Part shown: positions 4,968-12,144 of the stretch, in pieces
Position numbering within the stretch: the first letter of the stretch is position 1
Layout: every line of letters starts with the position of its first letter
NCBI GenBank assembly: GCA_965120415.1
Contig: CBCPNA010000077.1
Coordinates: forward strand, 1-12,820
DNA from: CBCPNA01 sp965120415
GTDB taxonomy: Bacteria > Bacillota > Clostridia > Lachnospirales > CAG-274
Length of the DNA: 12,820 nt
Direction: 5' to 3'
Translations under genes and position numbers: made by a program
Notes under the pieces: generated by a model
What the model saw: the letters and a program-made list of their open reading frames with translations, nothing else
Databases searched by the model: none
Told to the model about the DNA's origin: nothing

Positions 4968-6986
4968 CTATTTAAATTTAAATTGTAAAGCTGTTTTGTA
5001 AAATAAATCTGTCTGTTCTGTAAGCTTTTTCAGCACTTTAGAAAGCTCTTTACTTGCATCTGTGTTCAAATTGCTTAAAGAAGATATTTTGTTAAAAGCG
5101 TCGACTATCTTTTCTGTAAGCTGTTTTTGTTCGTTTAGCTCTATCGATTGTATAAAGCTTAATATTTCTTCAAATTTGCTTGTTATATTGTATAAATCTT
5201 TCTGCATATTTTCAAAATTTGTATTTTTAATATCCATTTTGTAATTATCAAATTTTATAAAACTTTCACCCGTTTTATAGGTATCTATATATATGTTTAA
5301 ATTATTTATATTATCTTTTGTATCCAAAATAAGCGTTTTTACCTTTTCTACACTGTTAAAATTATAAAGTGCCTTTTCATAAATATCTGATATAACAAGG
5401 TTAAATTGCTTTAGCTGTTTTGTTTTGTCTGCAGCACTTTTTTGCAACAAAATATTTACGCTTGTCATCTGCTTTATTAAGCTTAAAAAATCTTCAGAAG
5501 AATTTAAAACATATTTTGCAAAAATGTTTAAATTATTACTCATTATAGCTAAATGATTTGCTATATTATTAAAATCTCCGTCATATTCTTTTATAAAAAA
5601 GTTAAAATCTTTGTCTGCTATTTTGTCAAGCATTATACAGATATCTTTTATATAATAATCTATATTTTCTGCTACACAATTAAGCATATCTGATATGTTA
5701 TAAAATGCTCCTTCTTTTATATCTATTATATAGCTAAAATCACTTTTATCAAAGGCTACAAGGGCATTTTCTATCGTTTTTATATTTTCTGCAAAATCTT
5801 TGATAAATATGTTTAGGTTGTTAGTTATTTTTTGCCATATACCTAAATATTTGCTTGTATCTATCCTATATGCTAAATTGCCTTTATTTATATTTTTTAT
5901 AAATCTGTCTATATCTATATCTAGGCTTAATACTTCTTTTTGAATAGCCAAAATGCTCTTGTTTATAATTTCTTTTTCTCCTATAAATTGCCTAATCTGC
6001 TTATTTATTTTGCCATCGCCAAATTCTTTAATAATTTCTGTAATGTATAAATAATCAGAAATAATAATATCATTTGTAATATTTATAGAAGAAACAATAT
6101 CTTTAAAAACTCCGCTATATCTATCTTCATTTATTTTAAAAGAAATATTGCCCTTTTCAAAATTTTGCTTTAATATATTTATTTCTTCAAAAATATAGCC
6201 AAAATTTTGGGCTATATCGCCGATAGAATTAGATATCTCGCCTATTTCATCCCGAGAGTTGCTCCTTGCTAAAATATTAAAATCGCCCTTGGCAAGCCTT
6301 GACGATGCCTCTTTAAGGCTAAAAAGAGGTATTGTTACTGTATTATCAAATATTTTATTAGCAAAAATAATAATAATTAGGGTAATAACCATAATAAATA
6401 ATAAAATACCCAAAATTAAATAAATGTTTAAAATAAACCTATCTGTATAGCTATCGACGCTTTCCAAAGTGTCTAAATATAGCGCATTTACCTGCGCTAA
6501 AAGATTTTCGCTCTGCGCCAAAAGGTTATCTGCTTCTGTATTAAATTCAAAACTATTGCCCAAAATTATTAAATCAATCGCTTTTAAAAAAGATGCATAG
6601 TAATCTTCTATACTATTTATTATAGAATCTAATGTTTGTGTATCTTCGTCTTGTTTGTATGTTTTGTATATTTCTAAATAGTTATTAGCGTCTGTTTTAA
6701 AGGTGTTGTATAGTATATAAAATTCATTTTTAATATTTTCTGCATTTTGTTCGTTTATTGCTTGTATTATGTTATTTGTATAAATTTGTATTTCTGAAAT
6801 ATCGTTTATTATATTAATTATATTTTTTGTAAAGTTTTTATTATATTCTATATTTTTTTTATGCGTCGATATAATATTAAATATTGTGCCCATGCTTAAA
6901 AAGCCTAATAAACATGTTAAAATTATAATTAATTTAAAAATAAGGGCAAATTTATATTTTATATTAATATTTCTATACCATTTCAT
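4968..6986 (-). CDS. Poly-HAMP chemoreceptor-like membrane protein lacking the signalling tip
   Basis: A 672-residue protein built like a chemoreceptor. A membrane segment at about 14-36, an external helical sensor region (37-184, like a four-helix bundle), a second membrane segment (185-209), then a HAMP domain (210-262) with the end pattern SRDEIGEIS. At least four HAMP-like repeats follow (about 266-312, 360-397, 402-440, 448-487), each with a G/D-rich turn and an N-L-N or S-N-I end. Residues 498-550 and 597-672 resemble the two ends of a methyl-accepting coiled coil, ending in QTDLFYKTALQFKFK as receptors often do. The highly conserved hairpin tip that binds CheA and CheW (the E-A-A-R-A-G and V-A-x-E-V-R-x-L-A motifs) is absent and replaced by an unrelated N/K-rich stretch at about 555-595. 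It probably cannot signal in the usual way. Ribosome site AAAGG 10 nt upstream. First gene of a unit with yfcE and the HAD gene. Confidence 0.8.
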   Translation of the reverse strand: MKWYRNINIKYKFALIFKLIIILTCLLGFLSMGTIFNIISTHKKNIEYNKNFTKNIINIINDISEIQIYTNNIIQAINEQNAENIKNEFYILYNTFKTDANNYLEIYKTYKQDEDTQTLDSIINSIEDYYASFLKAIDLIILGNSFEFNTEADNLLAQSENLLAQVNALYLDTLESVDSYTDRFILNIYLILGILLFIMVITLIIIIFANKIFDNTVTIPLFSLKEASSRLAKGDFNILARSNSRDEIGEISNSIGDIAQNFGYIFEEINILKQNFEKGNISFKINEDRYSGVFKDIVSSINITNDIIISDYLYITEIIKEFGDGKINKQIRQFIGEKEIINKSILAIQKEVLSLDIDIDRFIKNINKGNLAYRIDTSKYLGIWQKITNNLNIFIKDFAENIKTIENALVAFDKSDFSYIIDIKEGAFYNISDMLNCVAENIDYYIKDICIMLDKIADKDFNFFIKEYDGDFNNIANHLAIMSNNLNIFAKYVLNSSEDFLSLIKQMTSVNILLQKSAADKTKQLKQFNLVISDIYEKALYNFNSVEKVKTLILDTKDNINNLNIYIDTYKTGESFIKFDNYKMDIKNTNFENMQKDLYNITSKFEEILSFIQSIELNEQKQLTEKIVDAFNKISSLSNLNTDASKELSKVLKKLTEQTDLFYKTALQFKFK

Positions 6987-7054
6987 AAAATTTTGCCTTT
7001 CTAGCTTTTATATATATTTTATCACAATATATATATTATTTCTAGCCCAAAATA

Positions 7055-7924
7055 TTACATATTTTTTAATATTTCTATAAGCTCATCTTCCGAAAAAAAG
7101 TAGCTTTCATTGCAAAAATGGCAATTAAGCATTGCTTTTTTATCTTCTTTTATAATATTTTCTAATTCTTTTTTACCTATTGCTATAAGCGCTTTTATAA
7201 CCCTTTCTTTAGAGCAATTGCATTTAAAGAAGATATTTGTTTTATCTAATATTTTAAGATTTAAATCATTAAATAAAATGTTTAAAATATCTTGTAAAGA
7301 GCTGCCCTCTTCTTGCATAGTGGTAAAAGGCTTTATATTTTTTAATTTTTGCTCAAGGTTTGTTATTGTGCTTTCATTAACCCCTGGCATTAGCTGGATA
7401 ATAAAGCCTCCAGCCCTTTTTATACTATAATCTCTATCCACTAATACCCCAAGAGAAACAGAAGATGGAACCTGCTCTGATTTTGCAAAATAATATGTAA
7501 AATCTTCTGCTATTTCTCCTGATATAAGAGGTACTTCGCCTACATAAGGCTGTTTTAATCCTAAATCTTTTATTATAGTTAGCTTACCTTTTCCTATAGC
7601 GCCTTTTACATCTAGCTTGCCGTATTTATTTAAAGGTATGTCTACAAAAGGGTTTAAAGGATAGCCTTTAACAGTTTTGTTATTTGCCATGACAAAAACA
7701 CCTTTTGCCTCTCCGTCACCTTTTATTTTTATATTAATTAGGTCAGTTTCATCTTTTAGCATAGCGCCCATAATAGCCCCGGCTGTAAGGCTCCGCCCCA
7801 AAAGGGCAGAAATAACAGGCGATGTATTATGCTTTTGGCAAGCTTTTTGAACTATATCTTTTGTATCTGCTATAAATATTCTTATCATGTTATTATCAGC
7901 AGTTGCTCTTATTATATCTCCCAT
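7055..7924 (-). CDS. hslO: Hsp33, redox-regulated molecular chaperone
   Basis: A 289-residue cytoplasmic holdase chaperone that binds unfolding proteins during oxidative stress. The N-terminal domain (about 1-230) shows the family signature around LGRSLTAGAIMGAMLK (42-57) and IKGDGEAKGVFV (67-78). The C-terminal redox switch has the four zinc-binding cysteines in the C-x-C and C-x-x-C arrangement: C235 and C237 (KCNCS), C268 and C271 (CHFC). Oxidation of these releases zinc and activates the protein in studied members. The length is normal. The start is set by AAAGGAG 8 nt upstream. It follows the methyltransferase gene by 17 nt and is probably read from the promoter at 8714-8742. The receptor gene begins 68 nt downstream. 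Confidence 0.95.
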   Translation of the reverse strand: MGDIIRATADNNMIRIFIADTKDIVQKACQKHNTSPVISALLGRSLTAGAIMGAMLKDETDLINIKIKGDGEAKGVFVMANNKTVKGYPLNPFVDIPLNKYGKLDVKGAIGKGKLTIIKDLGLKQPYVGEVPLISGEIAEDFTYYFAKSEQVPSSVSLGVLVDRDYSIKRAGGFIIQLMPGVNESTITNLEQKLKNIKPFTTMQEEGSSLQDILNILFNDLNLKILDKTNIFFKCNCSKERVIKALIAIGKKELENIIKEDKKAMLNCHFCNESYFFSEDELIEILKNM

Positions 7925-7941
7925 ATTATATCTCCTTTAGT

Positions 7942-8682
7942 TTATTTTGTTATTACAAAAAATATTCTTTCACTATTTCTTTTAGGATAATCAAAAGTTA
8001 AATCGTCATAAACAGCAATAAATTTTAGCCCTGCTTTTTTGATTAATGCTTTTATTGTTTTTATAGAATACACTTTTTGATAATGTATTTCTTCAAATCT
8101 GTGATACATATTAGTATTTTCATCTTTTATAAAAAAATTAGTATAAAATTCGTTTATTTTGGTTTCTATATCAAAAAAATTTTCTAATGTATAAGCTGCG
8201 TTTTCTTTTGTTTCTGAAAATGTGTTATTAGATAATATATGCTTAAATTTATAATATGTGTTTATATCAAAAATAAAAAGCCCCTCTTCTTTTAGATAAT
8301 TGTTTATTAATTTAAAAACATGCAAAAGCTCTTCTTCTTTTAGTATATAATTAATCGTATCGCAAATACTAATAATACAGTCTGCTTTTTTTAATAAATT
8401 AAGCTTTCTTATATCTTGATTAATATATAAGATATTTAAATCTTTTGCCTTTTGCTTAGCTTTTGAAAGCATAGCGCAGGAATTATCTATGCCTATTATG
8501 TTATATCCTTTTTTTGCCAAAAGGTTTGTTATATTGCCTGTTCCACAGCCTAATTCTATTATTAAAGAAGGCTTTAGGCCAAAAGTTTTCCATATTTTTT
8601 GTATATACAAAGCCCAGCTTTTATAAGGCGCATTTTGCATAAAAATATCATAGACTTCGGCAAAATTTTCATAAATAGACAT
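7942..8682 (-). CDS. Class I SAM-dependent methyltransferase
   Basis: A 246-residue soluble protein with a Rossmann-fold methyltransferase domain. Motif I is ELGCGTGN (43-50), which holds S-adenosylmethionine; the acidic motif II residue is D66 (GIDNS); INQDIRKL (87-94) and FIFDINT (137-143) fit the later strands. The opening YENFAEVYDIFM is common in small clostridial methyltransferases of the Methyltransf_25 type. The substrate is unknown. An ATG 60 nt further upstream (8742) is in frame but has no ribosome site and lies inside the promoter, whereas GAGGAG (8691-8696) sits 8 nt before the ATG at 8682, so the shorter form is chosen. hslO follows after 17 nt, so both are likely one operon. 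Confidence 0.88.
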   Translation of the reverse strand: MSIYENFAEVYDIFMQNAPYKSWALYIQKIWKTFGLKPSLIIELGCGTGNITNLLAKKGYNIIGIDNSCAMLSKAKQKAKDLNILYINQDIRKLNLLKKADCIISICDTINYILKEEELLHVFKLINNYLKEEGLFIFDINTYYKFKHILSNNTFSETKENAAYTLENFFDIETKINEFYTNFFIKDENTNMYHRFEEIHYQKVYSIKTIKALIKKAGLKFIAVYDDLTFDYPKRNSERIFFVITK

Positions 8683-8713
8683 AATTATTACTCCTCTTGA
8701 CAATTTATTTATA

Positions 8714-8742
8714 ATTATAACATGTCCTATGTATCTAATCAA
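8714..8742 (-). promoter_or_regulatory. Promoter of the methyltransferase-hslO operon
   Basis: Minus strand TTGATT (8742-8737), 17-bp spacer, TATAAT (8719-8714). Transcription would begin near 8707, giving a leader of about 25 nt that holds the GAGGAG site. This position also argues against the longer methyltransferase start. Confidence 0.8.
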
Positions 8743-8755
8743 TCATTATATTTTA

Positions 8756-8795
8756 TATTGCCAAAAAGAAAATTTAATAATTCTTTTTGGCAATA
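8756..8795. terminator. 15-bp perfect hairpin after the repeat lipoprotein gene
   Basis: Arms 8756-8770 and 8781-8795 (core TTGCCAAAAAGAA and TTCTTTTTGGCAA) are perfectly complementary with a 10-nt loop. It begins only a few bases past the lipoprotein stop codon at 8800. There is no T-run after the stem on the minus strand, so it may stop transcription weakly or protect the mRNA 3' end. Confidence 0.6.
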
Positions 8796-8799
8796 AATA

Positions 8800-9279
8800 T
8801 TAACTAGTTACAGCATCTTTTATTTTATCCCAACTTGTTTTTGCATCATCTTTTATATCGTCGCCTATATTATCCATATCATTTTTTGTATCATCACCTA
8901 TATTGTTCATATCATTTTTTGTATCATCACCTATATTGTTCATATCATCTTTTATATCGTTACCTATATTATCCATATCATTTTCTATATTATTTTTATT
9001 ATCTTCATTACCTTTTATATTTTCTGCCCCTTTCATAAGAGGGAATCTATCTGACGCTTTGCTTTCTGTATCATTATTTCTAAACAAATTACCTATATTA
9101 TTAGATAAAGCAGAATCTGATGATTCTTCTGTATCCTCCATATTTTCTGTTTCATTTATATCTATTGTTTCATTATTAGAATTATTTGAATCATCTTTAG
9201 AGCTATCTGTACTATTGCAAGCAACTAAAAAATTAGATAAAGATATTAAACATAAAGGAAGTATTTTTTTTATTTTCAT
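8800..9279 (-). CDS. Lipoprotein with C-terminal 11-residue tandem repeats
   Basis: A 159-residue surface lipoprotein of unknown function. Residues 1-21 are a lipoprotein signal peptide (MKIKK, hydrophobic core, lipobox L18-V-A-C21), so C21 would be lipidated and anchored on the outer face of the membrane. Residues 22-95 are an acidic, S/N/D/E-rich spacer. Residues 101-144 are four 11-residue repeats of the form D-M-x-N-I-G-x-D-x-K-x, with a fifth degenerate copy to about 155 (DAKTSWDKIKD). The 11-residue period with regular I/M fits a hendecad amphipathic helix, alternately charged. The start is chosen for AGGAGG 7 nt before ATG at 9279; an in-frame ATG at 9297 lies before that site and is rejected. 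A predicted promoter is at 9369-9397. It is separated from the upstream binding-protein gene by a terminator. Confidence 0.82.
   Translation of the reverse strand: MKIKKILPLCLISLSNFLVACNSTDSSKDDSNNSNNETIDINETENMEDTEESSDSALSNNIGNLFRNNDTESKASDRFPLMKGAENIKGNEDNKNNIENDMDNIGNDIKDDMNNIGDDTKNDMNNIGDDTKNDMDNIGDDIKDDAKTSWDKIKDAVTS
8848..8979 (-). repeat. Four tandem 33-bp coding repeats
   Basis: Units at 8848-8880, 8881-8913, 8914-8946 and 8947-8979. The two central units are identical over all 33 bp; the outer two differ at several third and some first positions. Identical neighbours suggest recent duplication by slippage or unequal exchange, so copy number may vary between strains. Confidence 0.9.
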
Positions 9280-9368
9280 AATAAAACCTCCTAACAAAAT
9301 ATAATTTTAAAAATATTTAATTTTTTAAAATATTTTTTTGTATTACAAATGTATTTTATGTTTAATAA

Positions 9369-9397
9369 AAAATAAAATACAATAATAAATATGTCAA
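9369..9397 (-). promoter_or_regulatory. Possible promoter of the repeat lipoprotein gene
   Basis: Minus strand TTGACA (9397-9392), 17-bp spacer, TATTTT (9374-9369). The -35 is perfect, the -10 is weak. The leader would be about 80 nt long. Confidence 0.5.
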
Positions 9398-9444
9398 TTT
9401 TAACAATTTTTGTTTTAAAATTATATAAAGCTTAATAATATGAC

Positions 9445-9473
9445 AAAAACTCACCCAAAAAATGAGTGAGTTT
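9445..9473 (-). terminator. Terminator of the substrate-binding protein gene
   Basis: On the minus strand AAACTCAC pairs with GTGAGTTT around a short loop, followed by a run of T (complement of 9445-9449). It starts 4 nt after the stop codon, so the binding-protein gene is transcribed alone. Confidence 0.85.
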
Positions 9474-9477
9474 GCTT

Positions 9478-10338
9478 TTATTGTAATTCAAGAAGCTCAT
9501 TAGCCTCTAATATAAATTGGCTTAATAAATCTTCTTCTTGTATACGTGAAAGGGTGCTGTTTATTTGTTCTACTAATTCTGTATTACCTTTTTTTACCGC
9601 AATAGCTGAGCCTTTCCCTTCATCTGAAAGCTCAAATCTAAAATCTGCTATACCAAGGCTTGAAAATTGCGATACATAAGCTTTAGCAACGTCTGATTCC
9701 AAAATAGCTGCGTCTATATTGCCTGATGTTAAATCTAAAATAATATTTGATATTTTCTCAAAAGTTGTTACTCTTGCAAGAGGCAATTGCTCTTTTGCAA
9801 TTTGTTCTTGTAAAGAAGATGTCTGTACGCCTATGCTTTTATTTTCAAAACTTTCAGCCGTATTGTATGTTTCGGTATCTTCGGCATTAACTAAAATATA
9901 TTGGTCGCTGCTGTAATAAATTTCTGAAAAATCTACTGCTTCTTTTCTTTCTTCCGTTGGGTTAAGCCCCGCCATAACAAAATCGACATTGCCGTTAGCA
10001 AGCTCTAGCAAAAGCCCATTAAAGCTCATTTCTGTAATTTTAAGCTCTACGCCTAAATCGTTCGCTATTTCATTAGCTATAGCTATATCAAAGCCTACTG
10101 TTTCTTCTTTTCCATCTCTTACAATTTTAAATTCATAAGGGGCGTAATCTGGAGAAGTACCAAGGACTATATATCCTCTTTCTTTTATTTCATCTATAAT
10201 AGAAGTTTTAGTTGTGCTTGTTTCTGTTGATACTGTTTCTGATGTTGTATCATCTGCCACTTGATTATCCTGGCTACTGCAAGAAACAAGCAAAAGCATC
10301 AAGCTTACGCAAATTATAAAAAATAAAACCTTTTTCAT
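9478..10338 (-). CDS. Amino-acid-type ABC transporter substrate-binding lipoprotein
   Basis: A 286-residue lipoprotein of the SBP_bac_3 family, which captures amino acids or similar polar solutes outside the membrane and delivers them to an ABC permease. The signal peptide ends in the lipobox L-V-S-C20. A T/S-rich linker (29-46) follows, then the mature fold: IKERGYIVLGTSPDYAPYEF (51-70), the family signature VGFDIAIANEIA (81-92), NGNVDFVMAGLNPTEERKE (115-133) and DFSEIYY (136-142). The length is typical. The start is set by GGGAG 8 nt upstream. It has its own promoter and terminator, and no permease or ATPase gene is found in this window, so its transporter is coded elsewhere or it works as a stand-alone sensor; this is inference. 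The exact ligand cannot be read from the sequence. Confidence 0.93.
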   Translation of the reverse strand: MKKVLFFIICVSLMLLLVSCSSQDNQVADDTTSETVSTETSTTKTSIIDEIKERGYIVLGTSPDYAPYEFKIVRDGKEETVGFDIAIANEIANDLGVELKITEMSFNGLLLELANGNVDFVMAGLNPTEERKEAVDFSEIYYSSDQYILVNAEDTETYNTAESFENKSIGVQTSSLQEQIAKEQLPLARVTTFEKISNIILDLTSGNIDAAILESDVAKAYVSQFSSLGIADFRFELSDEGKGSAIAVKKGNTELVEQINSTLSRIQEEDLLSQFILEANELLELQ

Positions 10339-10370
10339 ATTTATTCACTCCCAAAAGTATTTTCTTAATA

Positions 10371-10399
10371 ATTATACATTTCATATACATAAAAATCAA
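10371..10399 (-). promoter_or_regulatory. Promoter of the substrate-binding protein gene
   Basis: Minus strand TTGATT (10399-10394), 17-bp spacer, TATAAT (10376-10371). The leader to the ATG at 10338 would be about 26 nt. Confidence 0.8.
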
Positions 10400-10514
10400 G
10401 CATTTTTTAAGTATGAAATTAAATTTTATACATTTAACTTTTAAAATAATTTTTAAAAATTTTACATATTAATAATAGATTTTATAAAATGCTGTATATT
10501 TAATATCTATTTTT

Positions 10515-10523
10515 TGATATAAT
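10515..10523 (+). promoter_or_regulatory. Probable extended -10 promoter of the MFS gene
   Basis: TGA-TATAAT (10515-10523) fits an extended -10 element; no good -35 is visible at 16-18 bp upstream. Transcription would start near 10530, about 70 nt before the start codon. The divergent gap 10339-10601 otherwise shows only AT-rich sequence. Confidence 0.5.
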
Positions 10524-10601
10524 ACATTGTAAGTAAATAATAATAATTATAATAATAATTTATTAGATATGATTAAATATTCATATTAAGGAGATTAAAA
10601 T

Positions 10602-11774
10602 ATGTTCAAAAACAAAAACACTATATTATATTTAATCTATACGTTTCTTTCAAATATATCATTTATATCTCTATATACTAATTTATATTTAAATGAAAAT
10701 TTTGGCTTTAGCGTATCGAGCATAGGGCTAATATTAATAATATATCAAGTAACAAAATTTATATGTGAAATACCAACTGGTATTATAGCCGACAAATATG
10801 GGCAAAAAATAAGCCTTATTATCGGAAATGTATTGATGATTTGCTCTTATACTATTTTATTATTAAATATTCCTATGTTAGTTTATATTAGTTTTTTCTT
10901 AAAAGGGCTAGCTTATACATTTATATCTGGAAGTTTTGAAGCACTTTTTATTAATACTTTAGATAAAAAGCATTTAGTAAAGCTAAATTCAATAGAAAGA
11001 GTACTTTTTTATTTTGGTATAGGTATATCAAGTGCTTTAAGTGGGATAATTATAGATATATTAGATTATAATACTATTATTATGCTAGATACTTTAATAA
11101 TTATAGCAATATTTATAATTTCATTACTTGCTAAAGAAAATAAAGAAAAGGCTAATAATAAAGAAAAATTTATTAAAAGTTCAATAAACTTAATATTTAG
11201 CAAAAAGTTTTTAATATGTTTTTTGTTAATAGATTTAGTTATTGCTATTTCGTTTATTAATGTAGAAGATTTTTATTCTACAATTTTAAGCAATAATGGG
11301 CTAAATACAAAAATAATAGGGATTATTATAGCATTACAATTTTTTATTTCTGCTATTATAGGGTATATTGTACATAATTTTTGTAAAAATCTAAATAAAC
11401 CTATAACATATATTATTTTTTCTTTCTTACAAGTGATTTTTGCATTATGTATGTATTTACAAAATAGTGTATTTTTAATACCTATTTTTTATATATTAAG
11501 CTCAATTTGCTATACATTATTTGCCCCTATAAAATATGAAATATTTCAAGCAAATATAGAAGATAAACTGCGTGCTACTATACTATCTATAAAAAGCTTA
11601 GCAATATCGATAGGTGGTATAATATCATATTTTATAGTATTTTTGCTTGGCAAATATTTGACAATAGAACATATAATAATAGTACTTTTGTTGATAACGC
11701 TAATATCTTTTATTTTTATAAACATAAGCTTGTTTAAAGATATGAAAGATTTTTATAGTAATAAAGATAAATAA
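10602..11774 (+). CDS. MFS transporter, drug-efflux type
   Basis: A 390-residue membrane protein with about 12 hydrophobic segments, a normal length for the major facilitator superfamily. The signature motif A, G-x-x-x-D-K-x-G-Q-K, is present at 60-69 (GIIADKYGQK) between segments 2 and 3, preceded by EIPT as in many clostridial efflux proteins. A polar central loop (about 178-192, KENKEKANNKEK) separates the two halves. The family exports drugs or metabolites with proton exchange, but no residue here fixes the substrate. The start is set by AAGGAG 8 nt upstream. It is divergent from the substrate-binding gene and probably stands alone; no clear terminator follows before the toxin promoter at 11859. 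No regulator gene is adjacent. Confidence 0.9.
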   Translation: MFKNKNTILYLIYTFLSNISFISLYTNLYLNENFGFSVSSIGLILIIYQVTKFICEIPTGIIADKYGQKISLIIGNVLMICSYTILLLNIPMLVYISFFLKGLAYTFISGSFEALFINTLDKKHLVKLNSIERVLFYFGIGISSALSGIIIDILDYNTIIMLDTLIIIAIFIISLLAKENKEKANNKEKFIKSSINLIFSKKFLICFLLIDLVIAISFINVEDFYSTILSNNGLNTKIIGIIIALQFFISAIIGYIVHNFCKNLNKPITYIIFSFLQVIFALCMYLQNSVFLIPIFYILSSICYTLFAPIKYEIFQANIEDKLRATILSIKSLAISIGGIISYFIVFLLGKYLTIEHIIIVLLLITLISFIFINISLFKDMKDFYSNKDK

Positions 11775-11858
11775 TTGATTAAGTATTGAAATATATAAAA
11801 ATTTGATAAGTAATATAATTATATATGTGATTATTTTTAACCAAAGTAGATAAAAACA

Positions 11859-11886
11859 TTGACAAAAATTTTTTTAACTTTATAAT
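11859..11886 (+). promoter_or_regulatory. Consensus promoter of the toxin gene
   Basis: TTGACA (11859-11864), 16-bp spacer, TATAAT (11881-11886); both hexamers match the sigma-A consensus fully. The start would be near 11893, so the mRNA begins with GAGGTAACTG. It is the best promoter in the window, as expected for a type I toxin that is held down after transcription. Confidence 0.9.
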
Positions 11887-11921
11887 TATTATGAGGTAAC
11901 TGTTTGTAAGTTACGGTTTAG

Positions 11922-11946
11922 CCTTTCTATCTAAATAGAAAGGGGG
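11922..11946 (+). promoter_or_regulatory. Hairpin hiding the toxin ribosome site
   Basis: CCTTTCTAT (11922-11930) pairs perfectly with ATAGAAAGG (11935-11943) across a 4-nt loop. The Shine-Dalgarno AAAGGGGG (11939-11946) lies partly in the 3' arm, 8 nt before the ATG. Such closed ribosome sites are known in type I toxin mRNAs and keep translation low. Confidence 0.85.
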
Positions 11947-11954
11947 TTGATAAT

Positions 11955-12044
11955 ATGACTATTTATGAAATTCTAATTTTATTAATAAATAGTAATATAC
12001 TATTATTAACTCTTTTGAATTACATAAAAAATAATAAAAAGTAA
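11955..12044 (+). CDS. Hol_Tox-like type I toxin, 29 aa
   Basis: A very small hydrophobic peptide, read as ATG to TAA within 90 nt. It begins MTIYEILILL, runs as one membrane segment to about residue 24 and ends in a basic tail (YIKNNKK). This matches the putative holin-like toxin family (Hol_Tox, related to TxpA/BsrG-type toxins), whose members begin M-(S/T)-x-Y-E and carry one membrane helix plus a short charged end; they damage the membrane when over-produced. The start is set by AAAGGGGG 8 nt upstream. The unit is complete: consensus promoter, SD-hiding hairpin, ORF, and a terminator 5 nt after the stop that is shared with an opposing antisense RNA. Together these are the standard layout of a type I toxin-antitoxin locus. 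The family call rests on length, opening motif and layout, as there are too few residues for more. Confidence 0.85.
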   Translation: MTIYEILILLINSNILLLTLLNYIKNNKK

Positions 12045-12045
12045 T

Positions 12046-12138
12046 TCAAAAACCGTAAACTATTCGCAGTAGTCTACGGTTTTAATTTTATCAAAAAACC
12101 CAAAGGCTAAACTGTTTCAAGCAGTTACCTCTTCTTTT
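12046..12138 (-). ncRNA. Antisense antitoxin RNA of the toxin gene
   Basis: A minus-strand transcript of about 93 nt is predicted from the promoter at 12145-12174 to the hairpin at 12049-12083, after which the minus strand has TTTTT. No ORF is present. It overlaps the 3' end of the toxin mRNA (about 12045-12090), where the two RNAs are fully complementary over the terminator. It can also pair with the toxin leader: AAACCGTA in its terminator arm is complementary to TACGGTTT at 11912-11919. This fits the cis-antisense antitoxins of the TxpA/RatA and C. difficile RCd kinds, which block translation and trigger RNase III cutting. Ends are estimates. Confidence 0.75.
12049..12083. terminator. Bidirectional terminator of toxin mRNA and antitoxin RNA
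   Basis: Stem AAAACCGTA (12049-12057) with TACGGTTTT (12075-12083), continued after an A-C mismatch by ACTA/TAGT, loop about 5-7 nt. T-rich sequence follows on both strands (TTTTAATTTTA on plus, TTTTTGAATT on minus). Both RNAs therefore end here and overlap by about one hairpin. Confidence 0.88.
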
Positions 12139-12144
12139 ATTTAT

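Larger units (their letters stand above)
11893..12131. repeat. Interrupted inverted repeat around the toxin ORF
   Basis: GAGGTAACTG (11893-11902) and GTTTAGCCTTT (11916-11926) recur as exact reverse complements at 12122-12131 and 12102-12112, with short unmatched stretches of 13 and 9 nt between the blocks. As a result the toxin mRNA and the antisense RNA start with the same sequence instead of with complementary ones. Confidence 0.85.

Noticed and set aside
6987..7054. Possible flagellar-type (sigma-D) promoter before the receptor gene, around GATAAA
   Set aside because: GATAAA is present, but the upstream TAAA and the GCC before it are not at the right spacing; not distinguishable from AT-rich background.
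8683..8742. 20-residue longer N-terminus for the methyltransferase
   Set aside because: The ATG at 8742 has no ribosome site and overlaps the -35 of a good promoter; GAGGAG is placed for the ATG at 8682.
8848..8979. 33-bp repeats as a CRISPR array
   Set aside because: The units are directly adjacent without spacers and are in frame inside a lipoprotein gene.
8835..9304. Plus-strand frames of 67 and 133 aa over the repeat lipoprotein, rich in Y, H, L and F/S
   Set aside because: They are antisense readings of the D/N/I repeat; the minus strand has a signal peptide, lipobox and AGGAGG site, these have none.
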